From Allohoeflea poritis (GTDB lineage: Bacteria > Pseudomonadota > Alphaproteobacteria > Rhizobiales > Rhizobiaceae), in assembly GCF_027889715.1 (NCBI RefSeq), contig NZ_JAPJZH010000003.1, positions 186,001 through 250,000 of the forward strand: a stretch of 64,000 nt of DNA, read 5' to 3'. Shown here one piece after another: positions 1 through 7,753 of the stretch; position 1 is the stretch's first letter; every line of letters starts with the position of its first letter. A program made the translations under genes and the position numbers. The notes under the pieces were generated by a model. That model was given only the letters and a program-made list of their open reading frames with translations. It did no database searches and was not told where the DNA came from.

Positions 1-147
1 AACCAGCTTGATGCCGAGCCTTGCCGCGGTCTCTTGTGCCTGGGCCGTGACGATATCGGTGGGCATGATCTCCATAACGACGCGCCCCTTGGCGCGCGTC
101 TCGGCGACATGCTCTGATCCGATGACGCGTCGGCCCGAATTCATCAT
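1..147 (-). CDS. Partial gene at left edge, probable BMC-associated protein
   Basis: Only the first 49 codons are in the window, read leftward from ATG at 147. The ATG overlaps the TGA of the shell-protein gene by one base (TGATG), so it belongs to the same operon. The visible peptide begins MMNSGRRVIGSEHV and contains TDIVTAQAQETAARLGIKL, which resembles the 'T-P-x-A-x-E-x-A-x-x-x-G-I' stretch common at the ends of microcompartment accessory proteins of the EutQ/EutT kind. That resemblance is from memory of family patterns and is weak. No catalytic residues are visible and the product cannot be named from this fragment. Confidence 0.6.
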   Translation of the reverse strand, partial: MMNSGRRVIGSEHVAETRAKGRVVMEIMPTDIVTAQAQETAARLGIKLV

Positions 148-779
148 CAGCCGTCCTGCCCGTCGACGCTGTCAATAGCGACCGTTGCGGCCTCTATGGC
201 GGTCTTCACCGAATCCTCGCTGCCGGAAATGAACAGCCGCCCGAAACGGCCGACCGCCCGCACTTCGACGATGTCGACATCGGCGGATTTTTCCGCCTCG
301 TTGGCGGCGATGGAAATATAGGCCGCAGGCGCGCATTCGATGATGCCGAGCGTCTGGCCCGGAACAAGCAGCGCGCCCTTGCGCCATTTGTTGAGAAGCT
401 GCGCCTGGTAGGGCTCGACCGAGGTGATGATCTGCGTCGAGGCGACGGATGGCTTGACCCGGTCGCTCATGGACGCGCCGAGTTCGGACAGGATCGCGTC
501 GCGCGCGGCGCTCACCTCGGCATTGGAGGGCGAGCGCAGGATGAAGAAACCGAATTCGCGCTCGACAAGCTGGGTCGTCGCCTCCACGGCGCTGGCTTTC
601 AGCGCCCGGTCGATCAGCGTGAAAACGCCGTTGCCGGGGGCGAACTCACCGATCAGGACCGTATCGCCGGAGAGCGGCACGGAGCCCTGCACGGTCGCGC
701 CGTTATAAGCGGCGAATTTCGGCTGCAGATTATCGATCTGCATCAGCGCCCGTATGGTGATCTCGTTACCCAAACTCAT
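147..779 (-). CDS. BMC-T shell protein (tandem BMC domains)
   Basis: This 210-residue protein has two BMC folds in tandem, the size expected of trimeric pseudohexameric shell proteins. The first domain is about residues 1-105 and the second about 115-205; the second carries the clear BMC signature GQTLGIIECAPAAYISIAAN (141-160) followed by VEVRAVGRFGRLFISG (171-186). Such proteins form facets of the protein shell and may carry a gated central pore for metabolites. Its start overlaps the end of the aldehyde dehydrogenase by four bases (ATGA), so the two are translationally coupled. It differs from BMC-H in having two domains per chain. Which BMC-T subclass it belongs to (EutL-, PduB- or PduT-like) I cannot settle. 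Confidence 0.9.
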   Translation of the reverse strand: MSLGNEITIRALMQIDNLQPKFAAYNGATVQGSVPLSGDTVLIGEFAPGNGVFTLIDRALKASAVEATTQLVEREFGFFILRSPSNAEVSAARDAILSELGASMSDRVKPSVASTQIITSVEPYQAQLLNKWRKGALLVPGQTLGIIECAPAAYISIAANEAEKSADVDIVEVRAVGRFGRLFISGSEDSVKTAIEAATVAIDSVDGQDG

Positions 780-2155
780 TCTCCGTATTCATCGTAGATG
801 TCGCGCCACGGACGGCTCTCATAGGCGACGCGCTTGATATTGATGAGGTGCAGCGCCGTGACATTGTCCGAGGTGATCGAGCCGGACCAGGTGCCGGTGC
901 CCAGCATGAAGCTCGGCTCCAGGTCGGTTGAATAACCCATGCCGCCCATGATCGCCGGCGTGTTGACCAGAACGCGCCCGGTCGGAATGGCGCTGTAGCG
1001 GGCGACGACCTGCGGATCGTCCGAATGGATGACCGAGGAGTGGCCCCAGCCCTCGAAGCGGGCAATTCCGTTCGACAGTTCGATCGCGTGATCGACGTCG
1101 CGGGCCTCGTAGAAGGCAAGCACGGGGTTGAGCTTTTCCGCCGAAAGCGGGCGCTGCCAGCCGATCTCTGTCTCTTCGGAAACGAGACAGCGGGTGTTCG
1201 GCGGGATTGAGAAGCCGGCCTTGTCGGCGAGGCTGTGCGGCGACTGGCCGACATTTTGCGGGTCCATTGCCTGCTTGCCGGAGAAGATGACGCCGGCGAG
1301 CCGGTCCGCTTCCGCCGGGGTGCAGAAATAGGCGCCCTTGAGCTTCATCTCGTGGCGCAGTTCCCGCGCGATCCTGCGGCTGGCGATGACGGCCTGTTCG
1401 GAGACACAGGCGGTGCCGTAATCGAAACATTTGGAGGTGACGATCTGTTCGGCGACCTCGCCGAGCTGGTCGGCCTTCGAGTCGTCGACAAAACAGGGAA
1501 CATTGCCGGCGCCGACGGCCAGCGTCGGCTTGCCGGACGAATAGGCGGCACGCACCATGCCCGGCCCGCCGGTTGCCATGACGACGGACGTCCTGCGATG
1601 GCGCATCAGTTCCGCGGTGCCCTGGATCGTCACCTGATCCAGACACTGGATCAGCCCCTTCGGCGCGCCCATCTGCTCGGCCGTTTCGGCCATGATGCGC
1701 ACGGTCTCAAGACCGCACTGAACGCCGCGCGGATGCGGTGCGCAGACAATCGCATTGCCGGCTTTGACCGCCGACAGCACCTTGTAGATGATGGTCGAGG
1801 TCGGGTTGGTGACCGGGATCAGCGCCGCGACCACGCCCATCGGCTCACCGATCGCCGCGATCTTGGCGGCATCGTCGCGCCAAAGCACGCCAAGCGTGGT
1901 GATGTCGCGCAGATAGTCGGCAACCGACAGGGAATTGAAGAGGTTCTTGACCCGCTTGTCGGGCACGTTTCCATAACCGGTTTCCTCGACGGCCAGTTCA
2001 CCGAGACGCTTGGCCTCCGGCTCAATGGCGCGGGCCATGGCGTCCACCATGGCGTCGATGGCGGCCGGGTCCGTGCCGAGGAAGCCGCGATAGGCCTCGA
2101 AGGCGGATTCGGCGCAGCGCCGCGCGGCGGCAATGGATTTCAGATCAGCGTCCAT
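776..2155 (-). CDS. CoA-acylating aldehyde dehydrogenase, EutE/PduP/AdhE-N type
   Basis: The protein (459 aa) oxidises an aldehyde to its acyl-CoA with NAD+, the core reaction of metabolosomes. It follows the aldehyde-dehydrogenase half of AdhE closely: PVTNPTSTIIYK (114-125), VVMATGGPGMVRAAYSSGKP (191-210), GAGNVP (215-220) and the catalytic cysteine in FDYGTACVSEQ (Cys250). It lacks the Glu-containing ELGG motif of hydrolytic ALDHs, which supports the acylating mechanism. The closest functional families are EutE, PduP, AdhE N-domain and the acylating sulfoacetaldehyde dehydrogenase SauS; I cannot choose the aldehyde. The sequence aligns with AdhE almost from residue 1, so there is no separate N-terminal encapsulation tail. 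Its start overlaps the preceding stop by one base. Confidence 0.9.
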   Translation of the reverse strand: MDADLKSIAAARRCAESAFEAYRGFLGTDPAAIDAMVDAMARAIEPEAKRLGELAVEETGYGNVPDKRVKNLFNSLSVADYLRDITTLGVLWRDDAAKIAAIGEPMGVVAALIPVTNPTSTIIYKVLSAVKAGNAIVCAPHPRGVQCGLETVRIMAETAEQMGAPKGLIQCLDQVTIQGTAELMRHRRTSVVMATGGPGMVRAAYSSGKPTLAVGAGNVPCFVDDSKADQLGEVAEQIVTSKCFDYGTACVSEQAVIASRRIARELRHEMKLKGAYFCTPAEADRLAGVIFSGKQAMDPQNVGQSPHSLADKAGFSIPPNTRCLVSEETEIGWQRPLSAEKLNPVLAFYEARDVDHAIELSNGIARFEGWGHSSVIHSDDPQVVARYSAIPTGRVLVNTPAIMGGMGYSTDLEPSFMLGTGTWSGSITSDNVTALHLINIKRVAYESRPWRDIYDEYGE

Positions 2156-3342
2156 CAGCGCGCTCCACCGGCAATGTCGTCAAGAAGGCGGCGGGCATCC
2201 TCGATGGCGCCGGAATCGATGCCGATCGTCTCCAGCCGTCTGCCCGCCGGGCCCAGATCAGCGCCCAGCACGGTGCCGGCAAGCGTTACCATCGATTCCG
2301 TGGCCGGAACCGGGACACCGGCAATTGCGGCCGCCGAAACCAGCGGAACCAGCGAGCCGATGGTCGCACAGCGCACGATCTTCTGCGCCTCACCGAAGGC
2401 GGGCACCGGACGGCTGCCCTCGCCTTTCAGGACACCGGCATGGCGTTCCTGCCAATCGGCAAGCGCGGGAAGATCGCGGACGCCGAACCGGCGTGCGACC
2501 TCACGCCGCTCATCCGCCATGGCACCCATGATCGCCTCATGCTGCGGACCGATGAGTGCGCGGAAGGTGTCGTTCTCAGGCAGCGCCACGGCCTCGTCGG
2601 GTATCGCCGGCAGACCGTTCACGGTTGCAGGGCCGCCGAGCAGAAGCGCCGGCACCTCAACCAGCCCCGAGCCGTCGTCGAAACTGCTGCGCACCGTGTT
2701 GATGGCCGGTTCGATATTCGGAAGAAACGGCCGCAGCCCCTCAAGCACCGTCTCCCGCCCCGCCGGAAGCGTCGCGGCCTTGACCGTCGCGGCGGCGGAC
2801 AGGTGAAACTGGTTGCCGGCCACCCGGAACCAGTACGGCAGGCCCTGCACTTCCACGATGGTATAGTCGGCGGTCGCGCCGCCAACACGCAGCAGCCAGG
2901 CCGCTTCGGCGGCGCCAAAGGAACGGCCCGGCGCCAGAACCAGGATCTGGCCGTCCCGCACATGATCGGCGAGCACCATGGCGTAGGTGCGCTGTTTGTG
3001 CACGGGTCCGGTCAGGAAGATCACCTCGGCGCCGGCGACCGCGCGGTCAAGCTCCGCTGTCGTCGCGATCGAGGGCGTATCCGCCTGGTCGACCTGATAA
3101 TTGCCGACCGGTCCGGCGCCGCGCAGCGAAATGCCGTGGCCCGTGCGCAGCGCATCGAGTTCGGCGCCATACGCGGAGAACATCGTCACCGCGGCACCCT
3201 CGGCAAGGCAGAGTGCGCAGAGCATTTGCGCATCGGCACCGCCGCCGAGCACGGTGACGCGCTCGAAACGCGGCGCCGCGGCATGGCTGGCGCGCGGCCG
3301 GGCGGCGACCGCCTCGGCAAATTCCTGGAACCCGCTGTCCAT
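2155..3342 (-). CDS. Octopine/nopaline dehydrogenase-like NAD(P)-binding protein
   Basis: The 395-residue protein has an N-terminal Rossmann motif VTVLGGGADAQ (29-39) and the two-domain layout of the octopine/opine dehydrogenase superfamily, whose members interconvert an N-(carboxyalkyl) amino acid with a 2-oxo acid and an amine. Residues 1-26 precede the fold: a short amphipathic helix (FQEFAEAVAARP, 5-16) followed by an Ala/Pro-rich linker, the layout of an encapsulation peptide that docks enzymes inside a BMC shell. The gene lies between BMC-H (45 bp upstream) and the acylating aldehyde dehydrogenase (one-base overlap). Substrate and direction are unknown. A non-enzymatic or imine-reducing role is also possible. 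Family assignment is moderate, cargo status is inference. Confidence 0.65.
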   Translation of the reverse strand: MDSGFQEFAEAVAARPRASHAAAPRFERVTVLGGGADAQMLCALCLAEGAAVTMFSAYGAELDALRTGHGISLRGAGPVGNYQVDQADTPSIATTAELDRAVAGAEVIFLTGPVHKQRTYAMVLADHVRDGQILVLAPGRSFGAAEAAWLLRVGGATADYTIVEVQGLPYWFRVAGNQFHLSAAATVKAATLPAGRETVLEGLRPFLPNIEPAINTVRSSFDDGSGLVEVPALLLGGPATVNGLPAIPDEAVALPENDTFRALIGPQHEAIMGAMADERREVARRFGVRDLPALADWQERHAGVLKGEGSRPVPAFGEAQKIVRCATIGSLVPLVSAAAIAGVPVPATESMVTLAGTVLGADLGPAGRRLETIGIDSGAIEDARRLLDDIAGGAR

Positions 3343-3387
3343 AATGAGATGTCTTTCCCTTTGGTCGTATCAGGAACCGCGGGCGGA

Positions 3388-3696
3388 CTATTCGGCGGAG
3401 CCACCGCCGAGCGAGGAGATAAGCGTCTCAAGCTCGTCATGCGGGCGCGGAATGACATGGACCGCAACCACGTCGCCGACCTTGTTGGCCGCCACGGCAC
3501 CGGCATCGGCAGCAGCCTTGACGGCGCCAACCTCACCGCGAACCAGGGTGGAAACCAGGCCGCCGCCGGATTTCGTCTGGCTGATGATGGTGACGCTGGC
3601 CGCCTTGACCATGGCATCGGCAGCCTCGATGGCGGCGACAAGGCCGCGTGTTTCGATCATTCCAAGGGCCGCCTGGCCGCTTACGGGTTTAGCCAT
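3388..3696 (-). CDS. BMC-H hexameric shell protein (PduA/EutM-like)
   Basis: A 102-residue single BMC domain. It starts [19 protein letters not shown], the typical 'A-L-G-M-I-E-T-(K/R)-G' opening of PduA/EutM/CcmK hexamers, followed by [15 protein letters not shown] and the strand pair [19 protein letters not shown] (44-62). Hexamers of this protein tile the facets of the microcompartment. The open frame can be extended upstream, but ATG at 3696 is the right start because it matches the family N-terminus and falls one base after the stop of the BMC-P gene. The C-terminal tail [21 protein letters not shown] is longer than the minimal fold; its last ten residues are Gly/Ser rich. Confidence 0.95.
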   Translation of the reverse strand: MAKPVSGQAALGMIETRGLVAAIEAADAMVKAASVTIISQTKSGGGLVSTLVRGEVGAVKAAADAGAVAANKVGDVVAVHVIPRPHDELETLISSLGGGSAE

Positions 3697-3697
3697 T

Positions 3698-4006
3698 TTA
3701 CGATTTCCTTCTGTTGGAAGAGGTGGGACGGGCGCCGCCCGCCTTGATGTCGATGTGATCGATGATGGCGACGACCGCCGCGTCGACCGGCAGGCCGCCG
3801 ATCTTTGCCGGCAGGCGCGCCGCCGAACCCGTGGCAAGCAGGACGAGGTCGCCCGGTCCCGCACCGCAAGTATCGGCGGCGACCACCGCCTTTTCCAGCA
3901 CGGCGCCGGCTCCGTCCTCGACATTGCCGAGAAGAAGGGCGGTGCCCGAGAGGCTTGCTTCCTTGACGGTGGCGGTAACCGTGCCGGTGATGCGTGCGAT
4001 CTTCAT
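3698..4006 (-). CDS. BMC-P pentameric vertex protein (EutN/CcmL family)
   Basis: A 102-residue member of the EutN/CcmL family, whose pentamers close the twelve vertices of microcompartments. It opens [21 protein letters not shown], as the family does (M-x-x-G-x-V-x-x-T-x-K), and has the conserved core [19 protein letters not shown] (48-66) and [15 protein letters not shown] near the end. The tail [15 protein letters not shown] is polar and probably disordered. It lies 3 bp downstream of the glutamine-synthetase-like gene and one base upstream of BMC-H, so shell and enzyme genes are one operon. Presence of H, T and P shell classes means this locus can in principle build a closed shell. Confidence 0.95.
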   Translation of the reverse strand: MKIARITGTVTATVKEASLSGTALLLGNVEDGAGAVLEKAVVAADTCGAGPGDLVLLATGSAARLPAKIGGLPVDAAVVAIIDHIDIKAGGARPTSSNRRKS

Positions 4007-4009
4007 GGC

Positions 4010-5305
4010 TCAGAAATTCGTCATGTAGCGGTCGATTTCGACCTGGGTGACCTGCTCGTCGAAGAAACCGATCTCGCGCTCGGCCTGCTGGACGAGCAGT
4101 TCGAAGAGATCATCGCCGAAGACCGATTTCATGAAGTCCGATCCCCGCGCCTGCTCTACGGCATCGCGGATATCGGTCGGGATGGGATCGGCATCGGCTT
4201 CTTCATAGGCGTTGCCGGTGGCGATCTCGGACGGCTCAAGCCCCTGCTCGATGCCGTCGAGCCCCGCCGCAAGCTCCGCGGCGATCAGCATATAGGGATT
4301 GCAGTCGGCGCTACCGTCACGCTTTTCGGCGCGCACGGCGCTGTCGTTGCCTTCGATGATGCGGATGCCGACGGTGCGGTTGTCGATGCCCCAGCTCGTA
4401 TTGATCGGGCAGAATGTATAGGGCTGGCGGCGGCGGAAGGCGTTCGGCGTGGTCGCGCCGCAAAGCGCCGTTTCGGCCATGCGCTTTTGCAGTCCACCGA
4501 CGAAATTGCGGCCGAGCGCGCTCAGCTTGCCGCCCTCGGAGAAGACGTTGCCACCATCCTTCCAGAGGGAATAATGGGTGTGGAAACCGTTGCCCGACTG
4601 ATCGATGAAGGGTTTCGCCATAAAGGTCGCGAGATAACCATGCGCGCCGGCAAGCTGCTTGACCAGCGAGCGGAACATGACGACCCGGTCGGCGGCCTGC
4701 AGCGCGCCGCCGTAGCGGATGTTCACCTCCACCTGGCCCGGCGCATATTCCGGGTTGGACTGCTCGATCGGAATGCCGGCCTCGTTGATCTGCTGTCGGA
4801 TCGGCCCCAGGACATGTTCCAGTTCGGCGGCGCGGGCGAGCGAATAGACCTGGATGCCCTCATCGCGTGGCTGACGGGTCTCGGGATCGAGCAGGTGAAA
4901 CTCAAGCTCCGTGCCGACATTGACCTCGAAGCCCATCCCGGCGGCCCGCTCGACCTGTTTGACCAGCGCGTTGCGCGGATCGATGGGAATGGGCTGGTGG
5001 TCCATGCCTTCGGCGCGGGCAAGGCAAAAAGCCACGCCCGGCTCCCACGGAAGCGGCACCGGCTGGGTGATCGGGAACATGTGCATGTCGGGATAGCCAT
5101 TGTCGAAATTGACATAGGGCGTGTCCCAGACATCGCTGGTCATGTCGATGGCGAAGAGCGCGATGGAAAGCGCGTTGCCGCTGTTGCAGATGTGGTCCCA
5201 GTGAGTCGACGGGATGCGCTTGCCGCGCATGATTCCGTTGAGATCGCCCAGGCCCATGGCCACGGTGTGCGTGCCTTCCGGCAAGGTGAATGATGCACCC
5301 GACAA
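4010..5305 (-). CDS. Glutamine-synthetase-family gamma-glutamyl-amine ligase (PuuA/GlnT/GmaS-like)
   Basis: The protein (431 aa) belongs to the glutamine synthetase fold: GDLNGIMRGKRIP near the N-terminus, GTELEFHLLDPETRQ and GQVEVNIRYGGALQAADR with metal-binding glutamates, GNGFHTHYSLW, NRTVGIRIIEGNDSA and GSADCNPYMLIAAELAAGL. The N-terminal D-L-N-G-x-x-R-G-K motif and length match the subgroup that ligates glutamate to amines (PuuA for putrescine, GmaS for methylamine) rather than GlnA, which is about 470 aa. The start is a TTG at 5305 preceded by GGGAGGGA with good spacing; longer upstream frames run through the operator and are rejected. First gene of the BMC operon, divergent from an amine oxidase, so a gamma-glutamyl-amine route is likely. 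The amine is unknown. Confidence 0.85.
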   Translation of the reverse strand: MSGASFTLPEGTHTVAMGLGDLNGIMRGKRIPSTHWDHICNSGNALSIALFAIDMTSDVWDTPYVNFDNGYPDMHMFPITQPVPLPWEPGVAFCLARAEGMDHQPIPIDPRNALVKQVERAAGMGFEVNVGTELEFHLLDPETRQPRDEGIQVYSLARAAELEHVLGPIRQQINEAGIPIEQSNPEYAPGQVEVNIRYGGALQAADRVVMFRSLVKQLAGAHGYLATFMAKPFIDQSGNGFHTHYSLWKDGGNVFSEGGKLSALGRNFVGGLQKRMAETALCGATTPNAFRRRQPYTFCPINTSWGIDNRTVGIRIIEGNDSAVRAEKRDGSADCNPYMLIAAELAAGLDGIEQGLEPSEIATGNAYEEADADPIPTDIRDAVEQARGSDFMKSVFGDDLFELLVQQAEREIGFFDEQVTQVEIDRYMTNF

Positions 5306-5347
5306 GATCGTTCCCTCCCAAATGCGGTCTTGAAGACCGTTCGTATT

Positions 5348-5364
5348 CTGAATACAGTATTCAG
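5348..5364. promoter_or_regulatory. 17-bp perfect palindrome, candidate GntR operator
   Basis: CTGAATACAGTATTCAG is a perfect 8+1+8 inverted repeat. It lies midway in the 90-bp divergent promoter region between the glutamine-synthetase-like gene (start 5305) and the FAD oxidase (start 5396), where one bound dimer could control both. The same motif recurs with 15 of 17 bases conserved at 19187-19203, next to a GntR regulator gene. Binding by that regulator is inference. Confidence 0.75.
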
Positions 5365-5395
5365 AAATCGATAACAAAGCAAGAGGGAAATCAGG

Positions 5396-6532
5396 ATGCG
5401 TAGCGAAGCGATTGTCGTCGGCGGCGGTATAGCCGGCGCCATGACTGCCCTTGCCCTGGCGCGCCGCAACATCAAGACAACGCTGGTCGACCGCTGGGAG
5501 CCCGGCCATTCGCGCGCATCGTCCACCGACTACAACCGGGTCATCCGCTCGATCCACGGCCGCGACGAATTCTACACGCGCTGGGCGCGTGAATCGCGCG
5601 AGCGCTGGCTGGAGATGCAGGCCGAGACGGGCCAGCGCCTTTATTACGAATGCGGCGCGCTGGTGCTGGCGACGGCCGGCCATTGCGACTGGGAAGATGC
5701 GACGGCCGAAACCTTCCAGAAACTCGGCGTGCCCTTCCACCGCTTCTCGCCCAACGAAATTGCCGTGCGGTTTCCGCAGTTCGATCCACACGACATCTCC
5801 TATGGGCTCTACGAGCCGGAAGCCGGCATGATCATGGCGCACCGCGCCGTCATCACCACGATCGACCTGTTCAAAAAAGCCGGCGGCACGGTGATACGCG
5901 GGCGTGTGGAGACAGACAGGACCGAGCGGCCGATGCTGGAGGGGAAGCCGCTGGAGGCCGACGTCATCGTGATCACCACGGGCGCCTGGATGGGCGACAT
6001 GTTCCCGCGCACGGTCAAGCCGATCTCAAGCGTCGTCGGTGTCAATGTACTCTATACCTCGACGCCTGACGGCAGCACCGCCTTCGACCAGGAGAACATG
6101 CCCTGCTGGATCGACCACGGACAGGGCTCGTTCGGCCTGCCCTCGACGGAAGGCTCCGGTGTGAAAGCCGCCGTGGTCATACCCGACACGATCGATCTCG
6201 ACCAGGACGAGCGGCTGATCCGCCGCCAGACGCTGAACCGGACACGCAGCTACATCAAGAAACGCCTGCCGGGCCTCGTCGGCGAGAAGGTGGTGGATTC
6301 GAAATTCAACCAGATCGTGCTGACGCCTGATACGCATTTCATCGTCGACCGGCACCCCGAGCACGAAAACGTGCTGCTTGCCGGCGGCTGCTCCGGCCAT
6401 CTCTTCAAGCACGGCCCGGTTTTCGGCGATTTCGTCGCCGGTGTCGGCGTAAAGGATTTCGGCACCGCCGACCGCTTCAGGATCGCCGGCCGAAAGAAGC
6501 TGTCGCCGAAGGAAAGCCCGTCGGGACGGTAG
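5396..6532 (+). CDS. FAD-dependent amine oxidoreductase, sarcosine/N-methyl amino acid oxidase family
   Basis: A 378-residue DAO-family flavoprotein. The dinucleotide motif is VGGGIAG (8-14); HSRASSTDYNRVIRSIHG matches the H-x-S-x-x-D-x-R-I-x-R segment of monomeric sarcosine oxidase and N-methyltryptophan oxidase; and LTPDTHFIVDRHPEHENVLL followed by CSGHLFKHGP matches their C-terminal FAD region. Such enzymes oxidise secondary amines to an imine that hydrolyses to amine plus aldehyde. Where the family has a flavin-linking Cys (C-x-Y-T-x-T-P-D), this protein has N-Q-I-V-L-T-P-D, so covalent flavinylation is probably lost. It is divergent from the gamma-glutamyl ligase and shares its operator, so an N-alkyl-glutamate or gamma-glutamyl-amine is a plausible substrate. 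Confidence 0.85.
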   Translation: MRSEAIVVGGGIAGAMTALALARRNIKTTLVDRWEPGHSRASSTDYNRVIRSIHGRDEFYTRWARESRERWLEMQAETGQRLYYECGALVLATAGHCDWEDATAETFQKLGVPFHRFSPNEIAVRFPQFDPHDISYGLYEPEAGMIMAHRAVITTIDLFKKAGGTVIRGRVETDRTERPMLEGKPLEADVIVITTGAWMGDMFPRTVKPISSVVGVNVLYTSTPDGSTAFDQENMPCWIDHGQGSFGLPSTEGSGVKAAVVIPDTIDLDQDERLIRRQTLNRTRSYIKKRLPGLVGEKVVDSKFNQIVLTPDTHFIVDRHPEHENVLLAGGCSGHLFKHGPVFGDFVAGVGVKDFGTADRFRIAGRKKLSPKESPSGR

Positions 6533-6581
6533 GGAAAATCCGGGCGGACTTCACCGTCCGTTTCCCGACAAGCCGCCATAC

Positions 6582-6598
6582 CTTGCACATTCTGCAAG
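6582..6598. promoter_or_regulatory. Inverted repeat upstream of the AraC regulator
   Basis: CTTGCA-CATTC-TGCAAG is a perfect 6+5+6 inverted repeat 80 bp upstream of the AraC-type gene at 6678 and 50 bp after the oxidase stop. It could be an autoregulatory site. The upstream bases CGGAC-TTCACC-GTCCG-TTT (about 6545-6563) form a short hairpin that may end the oxidase transcript. Both assignments rest on position and symmetry only. Confidence 0.35.
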
Positions 6599-6677
6599 TG
6601 CATATTCACATTTTGCTATTGCATTCGGCCGTCGTGGTTGAGACGTTCTGACGACAGTCGCAGATCAGGGCGTCATC

Positions 6678-7658
6678 ATGAGCAAGCATCACTACCGGAT
6701 CGGCAACCAGATCAAGGCGGCCTCCGCGGTCATCGGGGTGCAGCCGGAAGCGGTTCTTCGGCGCGCCGGACTTTCGGTCCGCTTTTTCGACGATCCGGAT
6801 GCCGAGGTTGAGCCCGCGCAGTATTTTGCAATCTGGGCAGCAGCCGAAGGGCTGTCGAACGACCCCGATCTGGGGGTGATGCTGGGGCGCAAGATGCCGC
6901 ATCTGCCCTTCGGCTCGGCTCTGGTGGCCTTTTCCTGCGCCGACACGATCCGCACTGGCCTCGACCGGCTGACGCTGTTCAAGCCGCTGATTGCGCCCAT
7001 CAGGATCGAACACCGGGAAACGGCTGAAGGCTATATGGTTCGTTTCCTGCCGCTTGATGACAGTCTGCATTTCAGTGCGCTTCTGTCGAATTTCGAAGTG
7101 AGCTACTTTGTTGAACTTTGTCGCCTGCTGACCGGCCGCGATGTTTCACCGCTCAAGGTCGGCACCATTGCTCCGGCACCGGCCCTCAGAGATTTTCTGG
7201 GTATTGCACCACGCACCAGCGGCGCGCCTGAAATCCTGTTTCGTCTTGCCGATATCGACTTGCCGCTGATTTCGGAAAACGCGGACATCTGGCAGGGGCT
7301 GGAGCCGATACTCAGCAAGCGGATGCTGGAAATGAACCGGGAAGCCCGCGCGGCCGATCGCGTCCGGGCCGAACTGATCGAACTGCTGCCCTCGGGAAGA
7401 TCATCGATCGACGATGTGTGCGGCCGGCTGGGCGTCGGTCGGCGCAATCTGCAGCTCAGGCTCGCCCGGGACGGCACGAGTTTTCGCGACGTGCTGGAGA
7501 ACCTGCGCCGTGAGCTTGCCGTCTCCTATCTGCGTGACGATACGATGCGCGTTGAGGAGGTGTCCTACCTGCTTGGATTTTCCGATCCCAATTCCTTCTA
7601 CCGCGCCTTCCGCGATTGGACGGGCATGACGCCGGCCGAGGCGCGCAATCTGCACTGA
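6678..7658 (+). CDS. AraC-family regulator with arabinose-binding-like N domain (OruR type)
   Basis: The 326-residue protein has an N-terminal ligand domain of about 200 residues (the PF12625-like type found in OruR and related regulators: AVIGVQPEAVLRRAGLS, FGSALVAFSCADTIRTGLDRL) and a C-terminal AraC DNA-binding domain with two helix-turn-helix units: SIDDVCGRLGVGRRNLQLRL (first) and RVEEVSYLLGFSDPNSFYRA, then FRDWTGMTPAEAR. It stands between the FAD oxidase and the Tat-type short-chain dehydrogenase, all on the plus strand. Its likely target is the dehydrogenase gene downstream, through the inverted repeat at 7661-7685, but this is inferred from position. The effector is unknown. Confidence 0.88.
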   Translation: MSKHHYRIGNQIKAASAVIGVQPEAVLRRAGLSVRFFDDPDAEVEPAQYFAIWAAAEGLSNDPDLGVMLGRKMPHLPFGSALVAFSCADTIRTGLDRLTLFKPLIAPIRIEHRETAEGYMVRFLPLDDSLHFSALLSNFEVSYFVELCRLLTGRDVSPLKVGTIAPAPALRDFLGIAPRTSGAPEILFRLADIDLPLISENADIWQGLEPILSKRMLEMNREARAADRVRAELIELLPSGRSSIDDVCGRLGVGRRNLQLRLARDGTSFRDVLENLRRELAVSYLRDDTMRVEEVSYLLGFSDPNSFYRAFRDWTGMTPAEARNLH

Positions 7659-7660
7659 TT

Positions 7661-7685
7661 GCGCATATCGCTAGAGAATATGCGC
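7661..7685. promoter_or_regulatory. GCGCATAT inverted repeat after araC-type gene
   Basis: GCGCATAT at 7661-7668 and ATATGCGC at 7678-7685 form a perfect 8-bp inverted repeat with a 9-base spacer, starting two bases after the AraC gene stop and 70 bp before the next gene. There is no T tract, so an operator for the downstream dehydrogenase is more likely than a terminator. Unconfirmed. Confidence 0.35.
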
Positions 7686-7753
7686 GGCTCGCGAGTGTAT
7701 CGCACCAGGCGAGCGGCTAACCTGTCGGCGGTTTTCAACAAGGGACTCCCGAC

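Noticed and set aside
3101-5293. A 730-codon plus-strand open frame across the BMC genes, and similar long frames such as 1235-2806 and 42168-43835
   Set aside because: They are antisense to genes with clear family motifs, are rich in Arg/Ala/Gly/Asp typical of high-GC shadow frames, and have no recognisable domains.
5306-5842. N-terminal extension of the glutamine-synthetase-like frame up to 5842
   Set aside because: It would overlap the operator and the divergent oxidase gene; the TTG at 5305 has a good ribosome site and matches the family length.
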